Positions 1 through 7,274 of a DNA stretch of 11,368 nt are shown here, in pieces. The DNA comes from SIG644 sp045613985 (GTDB taxonomy: Bacteria > Bacillota > Clostridia > Oscillospirales > CAG-272): assembly GCA_045613985.1 (NCBI GenBank), contig JAZLCA010000058.1, forward strand, positions 1 through 11,368, in the 5' to 3' direction. The stretch's first letter is position 1; each line of letters opens with the position of its first letter. The notes below the pieces were generated by a model. The model was not told where the DNA came from. It saw only the letters and a program-made list of their open reading frames with translations, and ran no database searches. The translations under genes were made by a program, and so were the position numbers.

Positions 1-932
1 GGGGGATGGCCTTCGTTTTTGCCGCTCTTTGTCTGGCTGACGCCTTCAGCATGGGATGTGTGGTGCAGATCAATGCGGTGGCGAGCGCGATGCAGGGGCA
101 GTGGGGTGTTCCGGCCTTGGCGGTGGGGTGTGCGGTTGCACTCCTTGTGTTTTTCGTAGGGATTGGCGGGGCAAAAACGGTATCGGGCGCAACAGAACGG
201 CTGATTCCTTTGATGACGCTGGGATTTGTCATCGTATCCCTTGGCGCTGTTTTCGGGCGGGCAGGCGAGATTCCCGCATTGCTTGGGCGCATTGTCCGCG
301 ACGCCTTCACCCAAGACAGCATCAAGGGCGGTGTCGGAGGGTTTCTTTTGTCCCGCGCCTTGCGGTTTGGCACCATGCGGGGGCTTCTGTCCAACGAAGC
401 GGGATGCGGCACGTCTCCCATGGCTCATGCGACGGCGGCAACGTTAGACGCGGCAAAGCAGGGGTGCCTCGGCATTGTCGAGGTGTTTGTGGATACCCAT
501 CTTTTGTGCAGCATGACGGCGTTTGTGATCTTGCTGGCGGGAGATCATGTGACCTCTTTGAGCGACGCTCCCATGCTTATGACGTTACGGGCCTATGAGG
601 CGCTGCTCGGCCCGTGGGCGGGGGCATTTCTGTGCGTCGCGGTGCTGTGTTTTGGACTTGCCACCCTGTTTTGCTGGTCGCATTACGCAACCGAGGCCTG
701 CCTTTACCTGATCGGCGAGAGATCAAAACAACGCGAGCTTGCCCGCCGGCTGTGCCTTTTGGTCTACTGTGCCTTTTGCATCGTCGGAGCAGTTTCCGCA
801 CCCGACAGCGTGTGGACGGTGGCAGATTTTTCGATCGGCTGTATGACGTTGCTCAACGTTGCCGTCCTCTGCCGGATGCACCGTGAGGTAGAGGAGGCCT
901 CGCGGCATCTGATGAGACGGACCGGAAAATGA
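1..932 (+). CDS. AGCS-family sodium:alanine/glycine symporter, 5'-truncated by window edge
   Basis: Integral membrane carrier predicted to couple Na+ (or H+) entry to uptake of alanine or glycine. About 308 residues are visible, against roughly 450 for the family, so about 140 N-terminal residues lie outside the window; the frame is open to the left edge. Family blocks are clear (counting from the Met at position 6): GGAKTVSGATERLIPLM at residues 54-70, RGLLSNEAGCGTSPMAHATA at 125-144, and QGCLGIVEVFVDT at 152-164. Hydrophobic segments lie near residues 1-20, 37-53, 68-86, 165-178, 203-224, 246-263 and 272-290, consistent with the multi-pass LeuT-like fold known for the family. The short C-terminal tail is basic, as expected for a cytoplasmic end. 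The gene ends in TGA and converges with the regulator on the other strand. Substrate is inferred from family only. Confidence 0.9.
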   Translation, partial: GMAFVFAALCLADAFSMGCVVQINAVASAMQGQWGVPALAVGCAVALLVFFVGIGGAKTVSGATERLIPLMTLGFVIVSLGAVFGRAGEIPALLGRIVRDAFTQDSIKGGVGGFLLSRALRFGTMRGLLSNEAGCGTSPMAHATAATLDAAKQGCLGIVEVFVDTHLLCSMTAFVILLAGDHVTSLSDAPMLMTLRAYEALLGPWAGAFLCVAVLCFGLATLFCWSHYATEACLYLIGERSKQRELARRLCLLVYCAFCIVGAVSAPDSVWTVADFSIGCMTLLNVAVLCRMHREVEEASRHLMRRTGK

Positions 933-957
933 AAAAGCCCCGCACAAGGCGGGGCGA
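931..957 (-). terminator. Rho-independent terminator of the XRE regulator gene, in convergent gap
   Basis: A 7-bp GC stem, GCCCCGC at 937-943 and GCGGGGC at 949-955, closes a 5-nt loop. Read on the minus strand it is followed by a run of five T (complement of 932-936), directly after the regulator stop codon, so it serves that gene. On the plus strand no T-run follows closely, so any termination of the symporter transcript here would be weaker. Confidence 0.8.
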
Positions 958-961
958 GAAA

Positions 962-2053
962 TTACGGTTTTTTTACAACTGTTTTTAAGCGATCAACAAG
1001 TATTTCATAACGCAGGTCGGTTCGCAAAACAGCGGCTTCGTCATCGGTTGTTAACCAATTAAGCATAGATTGCGAACGGTTGCCTTCCGCCTCCATAATC
1101 CATCCGCCGTCGGAATAGCCGCGAAGAATAGGAGATGAATGAGGGACATCGAAATCATACGTATCCATGTGGATGGCAAAATTTGCGCCTTTTTCCAACC
1201 AGTTCCACGCTTCTTCATATTTCTGCTTTCTCAGATATGCGGTACACAGAAAACTACAAGCAACTTCGCCAAGCTGTGCCTTCATTTGATAGTCCCCATC
1301 CGGGAAAAGCAATTCAAGAAAATCTACTTCCGTTTTCCACAAGTAGATTCTATCTTCAAGTGGATAAATGAACTCGCCGTTGTCGTGTCGCTGACCAACT
1401 GCAAGTCCAATCATTTCAGCGGTATGGTAAATTAAAAATGACAAATAACCTTGAAATTCGTTGAAATCGGAATCGCCTTTCCAACGATACATCATAAAGT
1501 TTTCATATGAAAAATGAGCGAGGGGCATTTCGTTAGCCAGTTTCAGCATTTCGTCTTTTTTTCCTGCATATCCGTAAGCAGTCCCAAGAGTGTCAATTGC
1601 TTCGTATCGAATGTTGCTATCGGTACATTCCGCCAGAATTCGATTGCAAAGATCAAAAACTTCGTCATATTCCTTTATGCCTTTTCGAGAATATTCGCAT
1701 ACAAGCGAATCGGCAAGGCGCTGCATAATCTTATAATCGCGCGGATATTTTTTGCTCGCTTCACGGAGAAGTGCGGTACGCTCTGAACTCTTTCCTTGAT
1801 AGCCAAGCTCAGCCGCATTGGTCAAATATTTTTTGATCTCATCGTTACTCTTTTCAATATCGATTCCAAGCAAAACATCTGAAGATACATCAAAAATATG
1901 ACAGAGAGCTGGGAGCTGCGAGATGTCGGGAGCGGTTCGGTCACACTCCCATTGGGAAATAGCTCGCGACGTGATTCCGAGATACTCGGCAAGCTGTTCT
2001 TGCGTGATATCCTTCTCGCGACGCAAACGTTTGATGGTAGAACCAATAGACAT
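962..2053 (-). CDS. XRE-family helix-turn-helix regulator with long helical C-terminal domain
   Basis: Predicted DNA-binding transcription regulator of 363 aa. An HTH_3/XRE domain fills about residues 7-62; the helix-turn-helix runs through QEQLAEYLGITSRAISQWE at residues 18-36. The rest (about 70-363) is rich in amphipathic helices with a TPR-like look (LREASKKYPRDYKIM, LRKQKYEEAWNWLEKGANF), typical of regulators that sense a ligand or peptide through a helical repeat domain; the ligand is unknown. The start is the ATG at 2053 because GGAGGA (complement of 2061-2066) sits 7 nt upstream; a longer reading from TTG at 2068 would put that site inside the gene. The gene is visibly AT-rich (two lines counted by eye gave 38-40% GC, against 58-65% in neighbouring genes), which suggests separate ancestry. 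It has its own promoter and terminator and no operon partner. Confidence 0.85.
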   Translation of the reverse strand: MSIGSTIKRLRREKDITQEQLAEYLGITSRAISQWECDRTAPDISQLPALCHIFDVSSDVLLGIDIEKSNDEIKKYLTNAAELGYQGKSSERTALLREASKKYPRDYKIMQRLADSLVCEYSRKGIKEYDEVFDLCNRILAECTDSNIRYEAIDTLGTAYGYAGKKDEMLKLANEMPLAHFSYENFMMYRWKGDSDFNEFQGYLSFLIYHTAEMIGLAVGQRHDNGEFIYPLEDRIYLWKTEVDFLELLFPDGDYQMKAQLGEVACSFLCTAYLRKQKYEEAWNWLEKGANFAIHMDTYDFDVPHSSPILRGYSDGGWIMEAEGNRSQSMLNWLTTDDEAAVLRTDLRYEILVDRLKTVVKKP

Positions 2054-2076
2054 AGTTTTGTCCTCCAAAGAGTATT

Positions 2077-2090
2077 CAAAAGCGCTTTTG
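2077..2090. promoter_or_regulatory. Palindrome CAAAAGCGCTTTTG, candidate operator at the regulator start site
   Basis: Perfect 14-bp palindrome covering about +1 to +14 of the predicted regulator transcript, between the -10 element and the ribosome binding site. A repressor bound here would block transcription. The AAAGCGCTTT core also resembles the centre of LacI/CcpA-type (cre) operators, though the outer bases differ from the cre consensus. Self-regulation by the XRE protein and control by a LacI-family protein are both possible. Confidence 0.5.
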
Positions 2091-2097
2091 TGATTTT

Positions 2098-2103
2098 ATT
2101 ATA
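2098..2103 (-). promoter_or_regulatory. Extended -10 promoter element of the XRE regulator gene
   Basis: The minus strand reads TGATATAAT, a perfect -10 hexamer (TATAAT) with the TGn extension. The -35 position 17 bp upstream (complement of 2121-2126, GTGGAA) is poor, so the promoter probably depends on the extended -10 or on an activator. The predicted start is near 2091, giving a leader of about 38 nt. Confidence 0.7.
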
Positions 2104-2153
2104 TCAAATTTCAAAAAATATTCCACGAAGTGTTTGTTGAGATAAAGTATAGT

Positions 2154-2176
2154 ATCGCTTTGATTTTCAAAGCGAT
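2154..2176. repeat. Perfect 10-bp inverted repeat with 3-nt spacer, upstream of regulator promoter
   Basis: ATCGCTTTGA at 2154-2163 and TCAAAGCGAT at 2167-2176 are exact inverse complements separated by TTT. It lies about 50 bp upstream of the regulator -10 element and has no following T-run on either strand, so it is not a terminator. The half-site CGCTTTGA is close to the CGCTTTTG half of the palindrome at 2077-2090, which suggests two sites for one protein. Confidence 0.55.
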
Positions 2177-2211
2177 TATAGCATAAAATCGAGCGGATGT
2201 CTATGCAATTT

Positions 2212-2246
2212 AAAAAACACCACCAAGACGATGCTTGGTGGTGTTT
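2212..2246 (-). terminator. Rho-independent terminator of the GxGYxYP-like lipoprotein gene
   Basis: A 13-bp perfect stem (2215-2227 with 2234-2246, arm AAACACCACCAAG) closes a 6-nt loop. On the minus strand the stem leads into a run of six T (complement of 2212-2217). It starts about 20 nt after the stop codon at 2267. Confidence 0.92.
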
Positions 2247-2266
2247 GTCGTTTTTGGGGGATGATA

Positions 2267-4549
2267 TCAGTTGTTCTGCAACGACTCGCCCAACAGACGA
2301 TAGTAAGTGAAAGGATCGACGACCTTGATCTCTTTGTCGGGGAACAGCTTTTGCAGCTCGGTGATGCAGATGTACAGATACTCGGGGGTGCTCCAGACGC
2401 AGCGGCAGGACATGAAGGTGGCGTGACCCTCGCGGCTGTTGTCGCGCTTGTTAATCTCAACCTTCCATTCCTTGGCGCACTTGACGGGATCGTTGCGGTC
2501 AAAGCGGTTGCAGATCTCGTCCAGCACCGAGCCGTTCTCTGCCACGTGGGGAGTGGTGGGTTTAGCGCCCGTGGTGCTGTGGCCCAGCTGGTTGGCGATC
2601 AGCGTTCCGGCACCCGTGGTGGCGTACTGCGTGATGTATTTTTCTGCCATGGGAGAGAAGGCGTCAAAATCCCACATATCGGGAGACACAGACATATCCG
2701 TCAAATTGAAATACTTCAAGTGATGCGCCAGCCACATCTCCCACTGCTCCTCGGTGTCTTCGACACGGCTGGGATTGTACCAGCCCGCGCCGCCGACGTT
2801 GGAAACAAAGTAGTCGTTGGGCGTGGCGGTCTTATAGAAGTATTCTACGATATCGGGATAATGGTCGATCAGGTTGGGGTTGAAGGACCAAGCAAGAGGA
2901 AGCTTGCCGCGGTAGCGGTTTTCCCAGTTGACTGTCATTTTGGTATAGAACGAACCGATCGAGTCATAGTCGCCCATGACGATCATCATGTAGACCATAT
3001 CCTCGCTGTCGTTCAGCTCGATATCTTCTTCGGGGCGGTTCTGGTACAGCGGCTCGGAAATCTCGTAAGTGGAGTGGACCGTGATATTCATAGCGTACTC
3101 GGCCGAGGGATTCCAGTAGCACTGATAAGGGGTGAACAGATAAGCATATTCCCACTCGACCTGAGTGCCCTTATACTTGGACTGCCATACGTCGTCGTTA
3201 CCCGAGTCGGAATATTTATTGCCGGGGAAGAAGCCGATGATCTCGGTGACGCTGGTCGTGCCGCGCACCTGTTGCAGTGTTTCCAGGATCATCATGTAGG
3301 TTTCAAGGTCGGTACCGAGCTTTTGCGTCTGATCGTCCTTGGGAACCTCGTCGCTCCAAGGAGACAGATCAAAAACGAAGGCCTTTTCTCTGACGGCTAC
3401 GTCGCGAGCGTAGGTATTGCGTATATTGCGGCCGAAGGCATCCTCAAGGGAGCATATGTAAGCGGTGGAACACTTGCCGGTGGCAAGGTATTCGCGGATG
3501 GCCCAACGGTAAGCGTCGTTTTTGGCACTACCCGTCTCGGCTCCCGTGAATTTGCCGACCAACGAAATGACGTTGACGTCGGCGGGGAGGTCATTTGCGT
3601 AAGCCTCATACTGCGCGGGAGACATAACGATACCCGATTCGACACCTGCCATGGTGGTCGCGACGTTGACGGTCGCGGGCACGTTGGGATCCCAGATGAT
3701 CACGCTCTTGATATTGTCCTTGGCAAGATTTAACAGTTTGGTCATGTTACTGCCGATGCTCACACGGTCGACCTTCGACAGCCAACGATCTCCGTCCGAC
3801 ATGGTATTCAGCGTATCGGAAGAAGCGGAAGTGGAGGAATCCAAAAGGTACAACTTGTGTTCGGCATCGGGGTTGTAAAGACCCTGGATGGTGGCAGCCG
3901 TTACGGAAATTTCATAGCGATCGGCTGCGTCTTTCGGAATGGTGAAGGTGTACATAAAATCACAAACTCCCACGTAATTGAGATTTTCGGGGACGCGGAC
4001 GGTTGTCCCCTTCAGATATTGTTGGATGAAATAGTCGGTGGCGACCGCCAGGCAGAAATCGTTTTTGCCGACGATGACGATCTTTTGGTTGACCACACGG
4101 ACAATATACTGCTCCTCGCCCAGTTCCTCTGTGACCTGCTTGCTTTCGGGGCGGTTGGTAGAGCCAACGAGGATTTCTATGGGCATTTCGGGATAGTCGG
4201 CAACACCGTTTCTGTCAACGTAGTCGCTTCCCAATTTAGGCGCCTTGCCGCACATACTTTTGAAGGAGGTGCTGATTTGTACGGCCGAATTCTGTTCTTC
4301 CTTGGAACAGTTATCGGGGCGGATGATCTGGAAAGCGTAGGAGCCATCCTCGTTGATCAGCGGCAGGATAGGACCGAGATCGGGCGGGTCTTGGGGCTGA
4401 TCTTCCGGCTGGTCGCTCGGTTTATCGTCAGGCGTTTCGTCCGACGGTGTGTCCTTGCCGCAGGCGAACAAGGCTACGGTCGAAAGAAGCATGAGCAGTG
4501 CCAGCAAGAGCGACAAGAGTCGCATGGAAGGGCGGGTATGGACGAGCAT
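2267..4549 (-). CDS. Surface lipoprotein, GxGYxYP-like putative glycoside hydrolase
   Basis: Predicted exported lipoprotein of 760 aa acting on glycans outside the cell; the reaction is unknown. The signal peptide ends in a lipobox (LFAC) with Cys30 as the lipid-modified residue. An Asp/Pro-rich linker covers 31-58. Residues about 78-182 (EILVGSTNRPES, KIVIVGKNDFCLAVATDYF) resemble the small alpha/beta domain found before GH20-like catalytic domains. Residues about 210-510 and 515-755 match the pattern of GxGYxYP proteins as I recall it: a long N-terminal part with AYRWAIREYL, then MMIVMGDYDSIGSFY (518-535), LPLAWSFNPNL (550-560), and GAGWYNP at 587-593 in place of the name-giving GxGYxYP. 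The start at 4549 has AAAGGAAG just upstream; the internal Met at residue 9 has no site. It has its own promoter and terminator, so it is probably monocistronic. Family assignment is from memory of motifs, not from a search. Confidence 0.75.
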   Translation of the reverse strand: MLVHTRPSMRLLSLLLALLMLLSTVALFACGKDTPSDETPDDKPSDQPEDQPQDPPDLGPILPLINEDGSYAFQIIRPDNCSKEEQNSAVQISTSFKSMCGKAPKLGSDYVDRNGVADYPEMPIEILVGSTNRPESKQVTEELGEEQYIVRVVNQKIVIVGKNDFCLAVATDYFIQQYLKGTTVRVPENLNYVGVCDFMYTFTIPKDAADRYEISVTAATIQGLYNPDAEHKLYLLDSSTSASSDTLNTMSDGDRWLSKVDRVSIGSNMTKLLNLAKDNIKSVIIWDPNVPATVNVATTMAGVESGIVMSPAQYEAYANDLPADVNVISLVGKFTGAETGSAKNDAYRWAIREYLATGKCSTAYICSLEDAFGRNIRNTYARDVAVREKAFVFDLSPWSDEVPKDDQTQKLGTDLETYMMILETLQQVRGTTSVTEIIGFFPGNKYSDSGNDDVWQSKYKGTQVEWEYAYLFTPYQCYWNPSAEYAMNITVHSTYEISEPLYQNRPEEDIELNDSEDMVYMMIVMGDYDSIGSFYTKMTVNWENRYRGKLPLAWSFNPNLIDHYPDIVEYFYKTATPNDYFVSNVGGAGWYNPSRVEDTEEQWEMWLAHHLKYFNLTDMSVSPDMWDFDAFSPMAEKYITQYATTGAGTLIANQLGHSTTGAKPTTPHVAENGSVLDEICNRFDRNDPVKCAKEWKVEINKRDNSREGHATFMSCRCVWSTPEYLYICITELQKLFPDKEIKVVDPFTYYRLLGESLQNN

Positions 4550-4562
4550 AAGTCTTCCTTTC

Positions 4563-4577
4563 CGTTACGAAGTAACG
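4563..4577. repeat. Inverted repeat CGTTAC-GAA-GTAACG in the 5' leader of the lipoprotein gene
   Basis: A perfect 6-bp inverted repeat with a 3-nt spacer lies between the predicted transcription start (about 4591) and the ribosome binding site of the gene starting at 4549. It could form a small hairpin in the leader, or be a protein-binding site. No partner is known. Confidence 0.4.
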
Positions 4578-4597
4578 ATGCGAATTTTGGTGCTAAC

Positions 4598-4626
4598 AGC
4601 ATACCACAATCCAGTTTGATAATCAA
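4598..4626 (-). promoter_or_regulatory. Promoter of the GxGYxYP-like lipoprotein gene
   Basis: On the minus strand, TTGATT (complement of 4621-4626) and TATGCT (complement of 4598-4603) are separated by exactly 17 bp, and TGG precedes the -10 as an extended element. The predicted start is near 4591, giving a leader of about 42 nt. Confidence 0.65.
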
Positions 4627-4659
4627 GAGGAAACTTCTATTTTCATGAATATTGCACAA

Positions 4660-4688
4660 GCAGGACACCCATAAATTGGGTGTCCTGC
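4660..4688 (-). terminator. Hairpin terminator-like structure after the SGNH/DHHW gene
   Basis: An 11-bp perfect stem (GCAGGACACCC at 4660-4670 with 4678-4688) closes a 7-nt loop, 5 nt after the stop codon at 4694. The following minus-strand sequence (TTGTGCAATATT) has only a weak T-run, so termination may be partial. Confidence 0.6.
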
Positions 4689-4693
4689 CAATG

Positions 4694-5803
4694 CTATTTG
4701 AATGTGTCGGAATCCAGTACGGTAGCGCTGTAAAGGAACAGCATGTCGCGCCCTTTGAAATCCAACAAATTTCCCAGTGCCTCGGGGCGTACGTTGCGGA
4801 TATCCACAACGTAAACGGTACGGTACGCCTGGGCGATCAGAGGCAAAAGTGAGGAACCGTAGGAATCGCGGAATACGATCAGCTCGTGATCGGTCTGAGC
4901 TAAGGGATTGTCGATGCGCTGAAGTCCCTGCAGGCCTTCCAAAAAGAAGTCGTAGGGAGTGTTGCTGTCGAAAAGATCCCGATGATAAACGCCGGTTGTT
5001 TTTCCGCTAGCGTAGTTGTGAGCCGACAGAGCGTCAATGACGTTGTTTTTCAGATAGGTCAGGGCTTCGGGAGGCGGGTATAGAGCACTTTGATCGGAAT
5101 ATCCACCATAAAAAGGAGACAGCGTTTCGATCGTATAATCGGTTGGCAATCGATCGGCAAAGCCCATGTGTCGGCCGATGGTCTCCAGCACGCCACCAAG
5201 GCGGGATTGATCCCAGTGCCAATCCGTCAGGTAATAATCTTCCAAGGACAGAACCGGGAAAAGATCGATCCAAACAGCTTCGGGAAGGGCGGTCTGCAAC
5301 TGCTTGGCTAATGCATCGTAATCGGGAGAAGGGTAGCCGTGTTGGGAAGCAAAATAATAGTTTTTGTCGGGTACGAGGGCAAAATAGACTTGTTTTGCAT
5401 CGGTCGCAAGATAACGCTCGAAAATATAGGACAGCCGTCCGATGGAACGATCAATCTTTTGTTGATCAAAGGCCGTTTTGATCTGGGCGATCGAGCCCTT
5501 TTCCATGGCGTATCCATTGTTTTGCTTGATTCCCAAAAAATGCAGGGCGAAATTAGCTTTGACGGCTCGAAAGGGCTCGCGGAAGGGGAACTGATCCACG
5601 CTGAAATCGTCAAACTTCTCGATGCTGCTTTTGTCGATCAGCGAGGCAAGAGTGATGTTTTGGGGGAAGTGTGCAAGCGGCCGTTTTTCTACGGTTGAAT
5701 ACGCGGTCGGGTGCTTGATGCGCCCAAGGCACAGCACCGTAAAGAATGCCAGTACAGACAGAAAACAGAATACCGTAGCGGTATTTTTGATCTTTTCAAG
5801 CAT
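4694..5803 (-). CDS. AlgJ/AlgX/DHHW-like SGNH-fold protein, polysaccharide acylation partner of MBOAT
   Basis: Predicted membrane-anchored extracytoplasmic protein of 369 aa that would pass acyl (probably acetyl) groups from the MBOAT protein to a surface polymer. An N-terminal hydrophobic segment (about residues 8-27) anchors it. The TDWHW stretch at 193-197 corresponds to the DHHW motif of the family and to the D-x-H pair of AlgJ/AlgX (Asp194, His196). The FRDSYGSS stretch at 311-318 carries the candidate catalytic Ser314. LVPDKNYYF at 143-151 is also typical. A GAGGTG ribosome binding site precedes the ATG at 5803. The gene follows the MBOAT gene by 17 nt on the same strand, the usual order for this pair. 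The polymer (cell wall, teichoic acid or exopolysaccharide) cannot be told from the sequence. Confidence 0.82.
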   Translation of the reverse strand: MLEKIKNTATVFCFLSVLAFFTVLCLGRIKHPTAYSTVEKRPLAHFPQNITLASLIDKSSIEKFDDFSVDQFPFREPFRAVKANFALHFLGIKQNNGYAMEKGSIAQIKTAFDQQKIDRSIGRLSYIFERYLATDAKQVYFALVPDKNYYFASQHGYPSPDYDALAKQLQTALPEAVWIDLFPVLSLEDYYLTDWHWDQSRLGGVLETIGRHMGFADRLPTDYTIETLSPFYGGYSDQSALYPPPEALTYLKNNVIDALSAHNYASGKTTGVYHRDLFDSNTPYDFFLEGLQGLQRIDNPLAQTDHELIVFRDSYGSSLLPLIAQAYRTVYVVDIRNVRPEALGNLLDFKGRDMLFLYSATVLDSDTFK

Positions 5804-5820
5804 GATATCACCTCACCGCA

Positions 5821-7224
5821 TCAGAATCGGAAATAGAGAAAGGCACTGAAGGATCCATCCACAAAATAGGCGGTGACCAACAGCAAAAGAGTGACGCACA
5901 GCGCGGGCTGGAGAATGCACGATGCCGCCTTGCCCGACGGATGGTCAAGCAAACGCTCGGCCAGTCGCTTGGGCAAGGGGGTGCAGCCGATGAAAGCGGC
6001 GATCAACACTACGGCGTAGCTTTTCAGGTAGTGGGTGGTCAGGGGAGACCAAAGAGGCAAACCGCCGACACCAAACAGGGCGCCGATGTCGCGGATGGCT
6101 CCACTAAGACCATTGCCGTTGAATAAGACGAAGCTGATGAGTATGGTGAAAACGACGTAAAGATGTGAAATGGCGTTGGGCAAGCGGGAAAGGACGCGCC
6201 CGAACAGAAACTTCTCCCAAAGAAGGAACAAGGCAAAATACAATCCCCAAAGAACGAAGGTCCAGTCGGCACCGTGCCAAAGTCCCGTCAGCAGCCAAAC
6301 GGCGAGGATGTTGAGGATCAGTCGGCCCTTCTTGACGCGATTGCCCCCCAACGGGATATAAACGTAGTCGCGGAACCACTGACCGAGCGACATATGCCAT
6401 CGCCGCCAAAATTCCGAAATGCTCTTTGAAATAAAAGGGTAATTGAAGTTCTCAAGAAAGTGGAATCCAAAGATACGCCCAAGCCCGATGGCCATATCGC
6501 TGTAGGCGGAAAAATCAAAATACAGCTGGAGAGACACGGCAAAGGCGTACATCCAATAAAAGCCGACGGAGGTGGCATCCGTTGCCCGAAAGTCCCGCAC
6601 AAGAGAGCCCAGTGTGTCGGCAAGGATCACCTTTTTGGCAAGACCGAGGACGAAACGAAAGGCACCCGCGGAAAAATCGGCAAGTGTGTGGCGACGGTGC
6701 TGTAACTCTTCTTCGACGGTGGTGTAACGTACGATAGGACCGGCGATCAGCTGGGGGAACAGCGCAACGTAGGTGGCAAGGCGGAGCAGACTTTTTTGAA
6801 CTTTAGCCTCGCCCCTGTAAACGTCTATGGTATAGCTGAGTGTTTGAAAAGTATAAAAGCTGATACCGATGGGCAGTGCCAGGCGGAGAAGCGGAATGGA
6901 GATGCCGAACAGGGTGTTGACGTTGGAAACGGCAAAGTCAGCGTACTTGAAAAAGCCGAGCGTCGCGGTGCTGGTAATGACGGACGACCATAGCGCGACT
7001 CTTTTCCATTTGGGGTTTTGCGCCCGATCGATCCAAAGGCCGTGCAGGTATGCCGCCAGAATGACCGCCAGCATAAGCAATGTATAAACCGGCTCGCCGT
7101 AAAAATAAAAGCCGAGACTGAACACAAGAAGAACGAAATTTTTCAGGCGAAAGGGAACGGCAAAATAGAGGATCAAACAGGCGGGAAGAAAGTAGTACAG
7201 AAAACTGATGCTGGAAAAAATCAT
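5821..7224 (-). CDS. MBOAT-family membrane O-acyltransferase, AlgI-like
   Basis: Polytopic membrane enzyme of 467 aa, the usual AlgI/DltB size, predicted to move acyl groups (probably acetyl) across the membrane for O-acylation of a surface polymer. Diagnostic stretches are FFKYADF (91-97), LPIGISFYTFQTLSY (117-131), LFPQLIAGPIVRY (155-167), SLQLYFDFSAYSDMAIGLG (231-249), FWRRWHMSLGQWFRDYVYIPLGG (272-294, with His277), and the GLWHGADWTF block with the expected catalytic His317. The C-terminus FLYFRF resembles the usual IYFQF ending. The start at 7224 has AAGGAGAT with good spacing. Its stop is 17 nt from the SGNH/DHHW start, so the two are translated from one message. The lipoprotein gene lies 50 nt upstream, separated by a GC-rich hairpin. 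Confidence 0.93.
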   Translation of the reverse strand: MIFSSISFLYYFLPACLILYFAVPFRLKNFVLLVFSLGFYFYGEPVYTLLMLAVILAAYLHGLWIDRAQNPKWKRVALWSSVITSTATLGFFKYADFAVSNVNTLFGISIPLLRLALPIGISFYTFQTLSYTIDVYRGEAKVQKSLLRLATYVALFPQLIAGPIVRYTTVEEELQHRRHTLADFSAGAFRFVLGLAKKVILADTLGSLVRDFRATDATSVGFYWMYAFAVSLQLYFDFSAYSDMAIGLGRIFGFHFLENFNYPFISKSISEFWRRWHMSLGQWFRDYVYIPLGGNRVKKGRLILNILAVWLLTGLWHGADWTFVLWGLYFALFLLWEKFLFGRVLSRLPNAISHLYVVFTILISFVLFNGNGLSGAIRDIGALFGVGGLPLWSPLTTHYLKSYAVVLIAAFIGCTPLPKRLAERLLDHPSGKAASCILQPALCVTLLLLVTAYFVDGSFSAFLYFRF

Positions 7225-7240
7225 AACGATCTCCTTGGTG

Positions 7241-7268
7241 TCCCGGAGCCGCGACGGCGGCTCCGGGA
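7241..7268 (-). other. GC-rich intercistronic hairpin between lipoprotein and MBOAT genes
   Basis: A perfect 12-bp stem (TCCCGGAGCCGC at 7241-7252 with 7257-7268) closes a GACG/CGTC tetraloop. It begins a few nt after the lipoprotein stop codon (7275) and ends just before the MBOAT ribosome binding site. No T-run follows on the minus strand, so it is not a standard terminator. It could protect the 3' end of the upstream message or tune the ratio of lipoprotein to acyltransferase. Confidence 0.7.
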
Positions 7269-7274
7269 TGGGAT

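Noticed and set aside
2054..2068. Five-residue longer start (TTG at 2068) for the XRE regulator
   Set aside because: The GGAGGA ribosome binding site lies inside this extension and is correctly spaced for the ATG at 2053.
2231..3733. A 500-codon open frame on the plus strand opposite the GxGYxYP-like lipoprotein
   Set aside because: It is antisense to a gene with signal peptide, ribosome binding site, promoter, terminator and family motifs. The product has no recognisable domain, and the frame is a side effect of codon bias.
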